A stretch of DNA of 5,184 nt from Candidatus Aminicenantota bacterium (GTDB lineage Bacteria; Acidobacteriota; Aminicenantia; Aminicenantales; JAFGBC01): assembly GCA_016933355.1 (NCBI GenBank), contig JAFGBC010000178.1:1-5184 (forward strand), written 5' to 3'. Of this stretch, positions 1 to 4,845 are shown piece by piece. Both the position numbers and the translations under genes were made by a program. Position 1 is the first letter of the stretch. Every line of letters begins with the position of its first letter. The notes under the pieces are model-generated. The model was not told the DNA's origin, did no database searches, and saw only the letters and a list, made by a program, of their open reading frames with translations.

Positions 1-484
1 CGGAAACCGCCAGACGGGCGGGATACAGCCCCGAGAAGAGGAGGAGCCGCTTCTCGCCCGACGGCCCGGTCACGCGATGGATCGTCGGCGTCTCCTTCGA
101 GGTCGCCCAGTTCTCGGGTACGGGGAGCCGTCCGCTCCACGTCAGACCGCCGTCGCGGCTCATCTTCATGACGATCGGGCCGGCGCCGTGGCCCTTGGGA
201 TAGACGGCGAGGATCGTCCGGCCGTCTTCGAGGAGGACGGTCGTCGGGTGACCCAGGTATTGGCCGTCCTCGCGGTCGACGACGGCCCGGCGCTCGAGCC
301 GACCCGAGAGGTCGATCGTCGGGATGGAATAGCCGCGGGCGACGGTCGCGGCCGGGACGTCCGGCTCCGCCGGGTGCGGCCGCTCCTGGAGAGCGAGCCC
401 GGCCAGGGCCAGGACCCCCGCCAGCAGCGGGAGCGCGATTCGGCGCAGGCGGCCTTTTCCCCGGTCGGCTCTCGTCGTCTCCAT
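1..484 (-). CDS. Exported sialidase-like (BNR/Asp-box) protein, N-terminal part
   Basis: The frame reads leftward from ATG at 484-482 and stays open to the window edge, giving the first 161 residues; the C-terminus is missing. An in-frame TGA at 520-518 lies upstream and no other start codon falls between, so this start is well supported. A GGAG lies only 3 nt before the ATG, so the ribosome site is weak. Residues 1-32 look like a Sec signal peptide: basic stretch (RGKGRLRR), then a Leu/Ala hydrophobic core, with no lipobox Cys. After a Pro-rich linker, a beta-rich domain begins. It contains a perfect Asp box S-x-D-x-G-x-T-W at 109-116 (SRDGGLTW), the repeat typical of sialidase beta-propellers. 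The usual N-terminal Arg-Ile-Pro motif with its catalytic Arg is not seen; the nearest segment reads YLGHPTTVLLEDGRT (76-90). Family membership is therefore good, but true sialidase activity is doubtful. It probably acts outside the cytoplasm on glycans. It is divergent from the trehalose operon and may be unrelated to it. Confidence 0.8.
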   Translation of the reverse strand, partial: METTRADRGKGRLRRIALPLLAGVLALAGLALQERPHPAEPDVPAATVARGYSIPTIDLSGRLERRAVVDREDGQYLGHPTTVLLEDGRTILAVYPKGHGAGPIVMKMSRDGGLTWSGRLPVPENWATSKETPTIHRVTGPSGEKRLLLFSGLYPARLAVS

Positions 485-539
485 GCGCTCCGATGGTAAC
501 CGGCCTTCAGCGAAGAATCAAGGGCGGCCGGCGGCGCCC

Positions 540-559
540 GGCGGCCCCTTTCGGCCGCC
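540..559. repeat. Perfect 7-bp inverted repeat, 6-nt loop
   Basis: GGCGGCC (540-546) and GGCCGCC (553-559) are exact reverse complements around the loop CCTTTC. Neither strand has a T-tract after the stem, so it does not look like an intrinsic terminator. It lies between the AT-rich island and the sialidase-like start, so it could fold in that gene's 5' leader or act as an operator. In DNA this GC-rich, a chance origin is also possible. Confidence 0.45.
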
Positions 560-568
560 CCCGCCATG

Positions 569-600
569 TGCTATCATAAATTATAAGGATTGTCACGCGG
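569..600. promoter_or_regulatory. AT-rich island, possible divergent promoter region
   Basis: In an otherwise very GC-rich intergenic stretch, 571-591 is strikingly AT-rich. It carries -10-like hexamers on both strands: TATAAT on the minus strand (585-580), about 95 nt before the sialidase-like start, and TATCAT (572-577) and TATAAG (582-587) on the plus strand, about 155-170 nt before the otsA-like start. No convincing -35 box sits at 16-18 nt from any of them; TTGTCA (590-595, plus) has no matching -10 downstream. The position between divergent genes supports a shared promoter region, but the exact elements are inference. Confidence 0.35.
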
Positions 601-652
601 ATCTCGACGTTCCGCCCGGATCGGCCGGCGCCCTCCTTTTCTTCCCGGCGCC

Positions 653-670
653 GGATCGACCGCTCGATCC
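653..670. repeat. Perfect 7-bp inverted repeat with tetraloop in the otsA leader
   Basis: GGATCGA (653-659) and TCGATCC (664-670) are exact reverse complements around CCGC. The element lies about 75 nt before the otsA-like ATG, within the probable 5' leader. No T-tract follows. The stem is mixed in composition rather than pure G and C, which makes it less likely to be a by-product of base composition than its neighbours. It could be an operator or leader hairpin; function unknown. Confidence 0.45.
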
Positions 671-680
671 TCTAGCCCTT

Positions 681-695
681 CCGGCGCCGCGCCGG
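681..695. repeat. GC-only inverted repeat in the otsA leader
   Basis: CCGGCGC (681-687) and GCGCCGG (689-695) are exact reverse complements around a single C. A related perfect palindrome, CCGGCGCCGG, lies at 645-654, so the same core occurs twice in the leader, flanking the 653-670 hairpin. As RNA only about 5 bp could pair here, with a 5-nt loop. Sequence this GC-rich produces such palindromes readily, so a function is uncertain. Confidence 0.3.
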
Positions 696-732
696 GACGT
701 CCGATCCGCGCGCCGTCCTCCGCGAGCCTCAG

Positions 733-739
733 AAAGGAG
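733..739 (+). promoter_or_regulatory. Ribosome binding site of the otsA-like gene
   Basis: AAAGGAG ends 4 nt before the ATG at 744. It decides the start: the frame is open back to 483, but the upstream 87 codons have no comparable site and encode low-complexity Pro/Arg/Ala sequence unlike any GT20 protein. Confidence 0.75.
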
Positions 740-743
740 CCCT

Positions 744-2213
744 ATGGCCTGGACGAAGGACAACCTGAAAGAGGTCGTCCGCGACAAGATCGGTGACCAC
801 AAGTTCATCGTCATCTCCAACCGCGAGCCCTACATCCACACCTACGGCAAGGGCGGCGTGGAGTGCGGCCGGCCCGCGAGCGGCATGACCACGGCCCTGG
901 ACCCGGTCATGAGGGCTTGCGGGGGGACCTGGATAGCGACCGGCTCGGGCGAGGCGGACTGGGACGTCGTGGACGCGAAAGGCCGCGTCCCGGTTCCGCC
1001 CTGGAATCCGAGCTACACGCTGCGCCGGGTGCCTCTGACCCGTGAGGAGGAGGACGGCTATTATTACGGGTTCGCCAACGAGGCGCTCTGGCCGCTCTGC
1101 CACAACGTCTACGTCCGCCCCACCTTCCGGGAGAGCGACTGGGAGGCCTACCGGAGCGTCAACGAGAAGTTCGCCGACGTCGTCCTGGACGAGCTGGAGG
1201 GCGACGAGGGGTTCGTCTTCATCCAGGACTACCATTTCGCCCTGCTGCCCCGGCTCATCAAGGAACGGCGGCCCGAGGTCGTCGTCGTCCAGTTCTGGCA
1301 CATCCCCTGGCCGAACCCCGAGGCGTTCCGGGTCTGTCCCCAGGGCGAAGAGATCCTGCTAGGCCTGCTGGGGAACGACATCCTCGGCTTCCACATCCGC
1401 AACCACGGGCTGAACTTTCTGGACTGCATGGAACGTTTCATGGAGACCCGGATCGACCGCGAGCGGCTGTCCGTCGTCAAAGGCGGGCGGGAAACGCTCG
1501 TCCGTCCCTTCCCGATCAGCATCGATTTCGAGCACATCGACGCCCTGTCCCGGACGCCCGCCGCCGCCGAGAAGGCGGCCGCGATCCGGAAGGATTTCCG
1601 GATCAGGGACCGGATGCTGGGGGTGGGGGTGGACCGGATGGACTACACCAAGGGCGTCCTGGAGCGCTTCCTGGCCATCGACCGCCTTTTCCGGATCCAT
1701 CCCGAGCACGTCGGGCGCTTCGTCTTCGTCCAGCTCGGGCCCCTGACCCGGATTCATATCCCGCAGTACAAAGCCTATAACGACGAGATCTATCATGCCA
1801 TGGTCGACATCAACGAGCGCTGGAGGTCCAAGGACTGGCAGCCGATCCTCCTCCACAAGACGCATTTCGGGGTCGAAGACGTCGTCGGCTATTTCCGGGC
1901 CGCCGACCTGTGCGTCGTCAGCTCCCTCCACGACGGCATGAACCTCGTCGCCAAGGAGTTCGTCTCCGCCCGGAGCGACGAGCGGGGAGCGCTCGTCCTC
2001 AGCCGGTTCACGGGCTCGGCCCGGGAGCTCGAGGAGGCCGTCCTCGTCAACCCGATCGCCCTCGACGCCTTCGCCGAGGGACTCCACCGGGCCCTGACGA
2101 TGGACGAGGCCGAGCAAGGAGAGCGGATGAGGAAAATGCGGGCCGTCGTCCGGGAGAACAACGTCTTCCGCTGGGCGGGCAAGATCGTGAACGAGATGAG
2201 GAAACTCGCCTAG
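744..2213 (+). CDS. otsA: GT20 trehalose-6-phosphate synthase-like glycosyltransferase (OtsA family)
   Basis: The 489-residue cytoplasmic protein spans the normal OtsA length. OtsA moves glucose from an NDP-glucose to glucose-6-phosphate, giving trehalose-6-phosphate. Compared from memory with E. coli OtsA, active-site residues are kept: Arg in ISNR (R27), Y107 and W116 in the YYGFANEALWP segment, D162 in QDYH, H186 in WHIPWP, R298 and K303 in DRMDYTKG, R336, and D397 and E405 in LHDGMNLVAKE. Two differences stand out. The N-terminal loop is about 20 residues longer and reads PASGM where E. coli has SAGGL. The E. coli GLWFGWSG segment becomes GTWIATGSG, so the Trp that contacts glucose-6-phosphate appears to be Thr66. 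Segments such as NREPY, LRRVPLT and SDWEAYRSVN recall glucosylglycerol-phosphate synthase (GgpS). It belongs to a divergent GT20 clade usually annotated as trehalose-6-phosphate synthase. The otsB gene in the same operon favours trehalose-6-phosphate, but the acceptor is not proven. The family call is firm; exact product moderate. Confidence 0.88.
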   Translation: MAWTKDNLKEVVRDKIGDHKFIVISNREPYIHTYGKGGVECGRPASGMTTALDPVMRACGGTWIATGSGEADWDVVDAKGRVPVPPWNPSYTLRRVPLTREEEDGYYYGFANEALWPLCHNVYVRPTFRESDWEAYRSVNEKFADVVLDELEGDEGFVFIQDYHFALLPRLIKERRPEVVVVQFWHIPWPNPEAFRVCPQGEEILLGLLGNDILGFHIRNHGLNFLDCMERFMETRIDRERLSVVKGGRETLVRPFPISIDFEHIDALSRTPAAAEKAAAIRKDFRIRDRMLGVGVDRMDYTKGVLERFLAIDRLFRIHPEHVGRFVFVQLGPLTRIHIPQYKAYNDEIYHAMVDINERWRSKDWQPILLHKTHFGVEDVVGYFRAADLCVVSSLHDGMNLVAKEFVSARSDERGALVLSRFTGSARELEEAVLVNPIALDAFAEGLHRALTMDEAEQGERMRKMRAVVRENNVFRWAGKIVNEMRKLA

Positions 2214-2219
2214 GAGGAG
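2212..2219 (+). promoter_or_regulatory. Ribosome binding site overlapping the otsA stop codon
   Basis: AGGAGGAG is a near-ideal Shine-Dalgarno sequence whose first two bases are the last two of the otsA-like TAG stop. It ends 2 nt before the next ATG at 2222; its AGGAGG core ends 4 nt before. Ribosomes finishing the first gene would sit on this site, so reinitiation is likely. Confidence 0.75.
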
Positions 2220-2221
2220 CC

Positions 2222-2869
2222 ATGGCCGCGTCCTTCCGATTCTACACCCGGCACAACCTGGTCGAGCTGCTCGGCCGGCGGGCGACGACCGCGGGCGAGC
2301 TGCGCGACGGCATCGCGTCCGTGCCCGGCGCCTCGATCTACTATCACACCCACCGCTTCCTCCAGCAGCACCATTACCTGTCGCCCGAGCCCCCCAACGA
2401 TTTCGCCTTCTGGGTGACGACGTCGCTCGGGCTCGACGCGCTGGGCGAGCTCCTGGCCAGCGTGGACACGGTCCGCTGCGGGCGGATCGAGGACCTCCGG
2501 GCCCGAACCCTGGACGTCCTCGACGCCCATCTCGCCAACGGGCGGACGCGGACGACCGCCTGTCCCGAGGGCGAGGATTTCCATTTCATGGCCTGCCGGA
2601 CTTTCGTCCTCCCGACGCCCTACCAAGCCCGGGATCTCCGGGAGTTCGTCGGCGTCCTGGACAAGATCAGCATCCACTCGATCTATTACCACGTCTTCGA
2701 GGCCCGGCTCCGCCTGGAAAAGGGGGTCAACGACTTCTCGACCTGGTTCGAGGCGCTCGGCCATCCGGACCTGGCCCGAGCCGTCTCCCGGCTCGACCCC
2801 TACACGATGACGCTCGACGGCCTGCGCAAGAAGATCATCGGGGAGGTTCAGCGCCATGTCCGGGATTAA
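2222..2869 (+). CDS. Uncharacterised protein with internal duplication, trehalose-operon associated (DUF5752-like)
   Basis: This 215-residue soluble protein has no signal peptide or membrane segment, and I recognise no enzyme motif. From memory it resembles the family called DUF5752, whose function is unknown; that assignment needs a profile search. The sequence shows two diverged copies of one unit, about residues 5-104 and 120-213. FRF (5-7) matches FHF (120-122), and SIYYH (38-42) matches SIYYH (153-157), both at an offset of exactly 115. NDF..W (59-64) matches NDF..W (170-175). LR followed by H ten residues on (92-93, 103) matches 201-202 and 212. Histidines are frequent (11 in all), including H42, H44, H50 and H51 in copy one and H157 in copy two, so metal or phosphate-sugar binding is conceivable but unproven. 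The start is fixed by the strong ribosome site at 2212-2219. It lies 8 nt after the GT20 gene and overlaps treT by 14 nt, so it is probably made together with both glycosyltransferases. A regulatory or scaffold subunit is one guess. Confidence 0.85.
   Translation: MAASFRFYTRHNLVELLGRRATTAGELRDGIASVPGASIYYHTHRFLQQHHYLSPEPPNDFAFWVTTSLGLDALGELLASVDTVRCGRIEDLRARTLDVLDAHLANGRTRTTACPEGEDFHFMACRTFVLPTPYQARDLREFVGVLDKISIHSIYYHVFEARLRLEKGVNDFSTWFEALGHPDLARAVSRLDPYTMTLDGLRKKIIGEVQRHVRD
2840..2846 (+). promoter_or_regulatory. Ribosome binding site of treT inside the preceding gene
   Basis: GGGGAGG lies within the last codons of the uncharacterised gene and ends 9 nt before the treT ATG at 2856. It supports this start, which makes the two genes overlap by 14 nt in different frames. 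Confidence 0.7.
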
Positions 2870-4076
2870 AGATTACCTCCCGTTCGCGGGCGAGGCCGGC
2901 GTCGAGGAGCTCTTCCTGCTCGCCGGACGCCTCCGGGGCCGCCCGGTCCGCCACGTCAATTCGACGGCGGTCGGGGGCGGCGTCGCCGAGATCCTGACCC
3001 GGATGATGCCGCTCCTCAAGGACCTGGGCGTAGAGACCCGCTGGGACGTCATCAAGGGCAACGAGCGCTTCTTCCGGATCACGAAGGCCATGCACAACGC
3101 CCTCCACGGCGGGTCGGACCCGATTGGGGCCGGGGATTTTGCTTTTTTCCTCGAGGTCAACCGGGAGAATGCCCGGGAGATGGACCTGGCCGACGAAATC
3201 AACTTCATCCACGACCCGCAGCCGATCGCCCTGGTCGAGGAGCGGTCCGGCCGGGGCGGCCGCTGGGTCTGGCGCTGCCACATCGACTTCACCGAGCCCC
3301 AGCCCGCGGTCTGGGAGTTCCTCAAGGGCTATGTCGAACGCTACGACTGCGCCGTGTTCTCGGCGCCGGCCTTCGCCCGGCCGCTCGGCGTGCGCCAAGT
3401 CCTGATCTCGCCCTCGATCGACCCCCTGAGCGACAAGAACCGCGACCTTCCCGAGGCGACGGTTCAGGAGGTCTGCGACCGGTTCAAAATCGACCGGTCG
3501 CGGCCGGTCGTCGCCCAGATCTCCCGCTTCGACTATCTCAAGGACCCGGTCGGCGTCATCCGCGCTTACAAGCTCGTCAAGCCCCACGTCGACTGCCAGC
3601 TCGTCCTGGCCGGCGGCGGCGCGACCGACGACCCCGAGGGCGCCAAGGTCCTCGAGGAGGTCCGCCGCGAGGCCGAGGGCGACCCCGACGTCTTCGTCCT
3701 CTTCCTGCCGCCGGCCAGCGACGTCGAGATCAACGCCCTGCAGCGGGCGGCGACGGTCGTCCTCCAGAAGTCCCTCAAGGAGGGGTTCGGGCTGACCGTG
3801 GCCGAGGCCCTTTGGAAGGCGAAGCCCGTCGTCGCCTCGGCCGTGGGCGGCATCCCGCTCCAGGTCACGCACCGCCACTCGGGCATCCTGACCCATTCGA
3901 TCGAGGGGACGGCCTACTGGGTCAAGCAGCTCCTCAACGAGCCGGATTACGCGGCCAAGCTCGGGGCGAACGGGCGGGTCCACATCGCCAACAACTTCCT
4001 GATCACCCGCCACATCCGGGACTATCTGTTGACCTTCCTGTCGCTCTTCGAGAGCAAGGATATCGTGTATCTATGA
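2856..4076 (+). CDS. treT: Trehalose glycosyltransferring synthase TreT (GT4)
   Basis: The 406-residue cytoplasmic enzyme matches the length of archaeal TreT. That family joins NDP-glucose and free glucose into trehalose in one reversible step (EC 2.4.1.245). The match to Pyrococcus/Thermococcus TreT, recalled from memory, runs end to end: RPVRHVNSTAVGGGVAEIL (30-47 region) with the glycine-rich loop at 40-42, VNRENAREMDL (101-111), HDPQP (119-123), WRCHID (139-144), SPSIDPLSDKN (185-195), and SRFDYLKD (223-230), where R224 and K229 should contact the donor phosphates. The GT4 E-x7-E pair is E309 and E317 in KEGFGLTVAEALW, followed by GKP-like KAKPV and AVGGI. The C-terminus after NNFLITRHIRDYL extends slightly beyond the archaeal form. 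It overlaps the upstream gene by 14 nt and otsB by 4 nt. Its presence with OtsA/OtsB genes gives the operon a second trehalose route, which could run backwards to release glucose and NDP-glucose. The preferred nucleotide (ADP, UDP or GDP) cannot be read from sequence. A related GT4 specificity is the main alternative. Confidence 0.9.
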   Translation: MSGIKDYLPFAGEAGVEELFLLAGRLRGRPVRHVNSTAVGGGVAEILTRMMPLLKDLGVETRWDVIKGNERFFRITKAMHNALHGGSDPIGAGDFAFFLEVNRENAREMDLADEINFIHDPQPIALVEERSGRGGRWVWRCHIDFTEPQPAVWEFLKGYVERYDCAVFSAPAFARPLGVRQVLISPSIDPLSDKNRDLPEATVQEVCDRFKIDRSRPVVAQISRFDYLKDPVGVIRAYKLVKPHVDCQLVLAGGGATDDPEGAKVLEEVRREAEGDPDVFVLFLPPASDVEINALQRAATVVLQKSLKEGFGLTVAEALWKAKPVVASAVGGIPLQVTHRHSGILTHSIEGTAYWVKQLLNEPDYAAKLGANGRVHIANNFLITRHIRDYLLTFLSLFESKDIVYL

Positions 4077-4837
4077 CCGGACGCGGCCTTGAGCCCGTCC
4101 GCGGGCGTCCCCTCTTTCTCTTCCTCGATTACGATGGGACCCTGGTCCCGATCCGGCGACGGCCGGAGGACGCCGTCCTCTCGAGGCCGCGGCGGGAGAT
4201 CCTGCGCCGGCTGAGCCGGCGGACGTTCGTCGCCGTCGTCTCGGGCCGCTCGCTCGCCGACATCAAAGGCCGGATCGGCGTCGCCTCGGTCGCGCTCGTC
4301 GGCAATCACGGCCTGGAGATCGCATGCGGCGCGCGCCGCTGGCGGCATCCCGGCGCGGAAGCCGTCCGGGGCGATTTGGGCCGGGCGCTGGCCGCCGTCC
4401 GCCGGCGCCTCCGCGGCTGCCCCGGTCTCCTTGTCGAGGACAAGGGGCTGACGGGGAGCGTCCACGTCCGGCGCGTCCGGCCCGGCCGCCGGGCCGAGGT
4501 CGAAGCCGTCGTTCGGGACGAGATCGGACGGCGCCGCCGGACCTTGATGCTGACGCGGGGGCATTGCGTCCTCGAGCTGCGGCCCCGCCTGGCCTGGAAC
4601 AAGGGGCTGGGCGTCCGCAGCCTCCTGGCCGGGCTTGAAGCGGAGGGGCGTCCCTTCGTCGTCTACATCGGCGATGACGCGACCGACGAGGACGCTTTTC
4701 GCGTCCTGCGGCGCGACGGCGTCACGATCCGGGTCGGCGGGACGGGGCCGACCTTCGCCCGCTTCCGGCTGCCGTCCGTGCGCGAGGTCTGGGTCCTGTT
4801 GCGGCGCCTGGAGCGGGACCTGCGCCCCGGGCCTTAG
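4073..4837 (+). CDS. otsB: Trehalose-6-phosphate phosphatase OtsB (HAD superfamily)
   Basis: The 254-residue protein has the usual OtsB length. OtsB removes phosphate from trehalose-6-phosphate to release trehalose. HAD motif I is DYDGTLVP (19-26), with D19 as nucleophile and D21 as acid/base; motif II is VVSGRS (55-60); motif III Lys lies in WNKGLGV (K177); motif IV is GDDATDEDAF (200-209), binding Mg2+. The cap region has GNHGLEI (77-83) and VEDKGLTGSVHVR (121-133), typical of trehalose-6-phosphate phosphatases. The start is an ATG overlapping the treT stop (ATGA), with only a distant AAGGA (4056-4060), so translation probably depends on coupling to treT. An open frame upstream to 3812 is inside treT and not used. 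By hand count the protein is very Arg-rich: 50 Arg, 3 Lys and 28 Asp+Glu, giving a strongly basic protein. It probably works on the product of the GT20 gene at the head of the operon. Confidence 0.93.
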   Translation: MTGRGLEPVRGRPLFLFLDYDGTLVPIRRRPEDAVLSRPRREILRRLSRRTFVAVVSGRSLADIKGRIGVASVALVGNHGLEIACGARRWRHPGAEAVRGDLGRALAAVRRRLRGCPGLLVEDKGLTGSVHVRRVRPGRRAEVEAVVRDEIGRRRRTLMLTRGHCVLELRPRLAWNKGLGVRSLLAGLEAEGRPFVVYIGDDATDEDAFRVLRRDGVTIRVGGTGPTFARFRLPSVREVWVLLRRLERDLRPGP

Positions 4838-4845
4838 GCCTTTTT
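4829..4845 (+). terminator. Possible small intrinsic terminator at the otsB/transporter junction
   Basis: GGCC (4830-4833), loop TTA (4834-4836) and GGCC (4837-4840) form a short stem, extendable by one G-U pair, followed directly by TTTTT (4841-4845). The T-tract follows the stem only on the plus strand, so it would stop the trehalose operon. The loop contains both stop codons (otsB TAG 4835-4837, transporter TAA 4836-4834), and the T-tract is the transporter's Lys-Lys codons. A 4-5 bp stem is short for a strong terminator, so this is tentative. Confidence 0.35.

Noticed and set aside
77..499. Plus-strand open frame of 140 codons in the sialidase-like region
   Set aside because: It is antisense to a frame with a signal peptide, an Asp box and a start fixed by an upstream in-frame stop. 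Its own product has no recognisable features.
590..618. TTGTCA (590-595) as the -35 box of an otsA promoter
   Set aside because: It matches TTGACA at five of six positions, but the sequence 16-18 nt downstream is GC-rich and has no -10-like hexamer.
351..703. 13-base exact repeat GCCGGGACGTCCG at 351-363 and 691-703
   Set aside because: One copy lies inside the sialidase-like coding region and the other in the otsA leader. It is made of GC-rich words common throughout the window and is only two copies, so chance is the simpler explanation.
483..743. Possible 87-codon N-terminal extension of the GT20 gene, from ATG at 483
   Set aside because: The extension has no Shine-Dalgarno site, encodes low-complexity Pro/Arg/Ala sequence, would run through the divergent promoter region, and is not needed for the GT20 fold. 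ATG 744 has AAAGGAG just upstream.
1359..2117. Antisense open frame opposite the GT20 gene (252 codons)
   Set aside because: Same shadow effect; the plus strand here carries the conserved GT20 donor-site motifs.
2835..4013. Long antisense open frame (392 codons) opposite treT
   Set aside because: Its product is rich in Asp, Gly, Arg, Val and Leu with no domain resemblance, as expected of an antisense frame in GC-rich coding DNA. The plus strand clearly encodes TreT.
3812..4072. N-terminal extension of otsB inside treT
   Set aside because: The upstream 87 codons lie out of frame within conserved treT sequence. OtsB is complete from ATG 4073, where motif I lies at the expected distance from the start.
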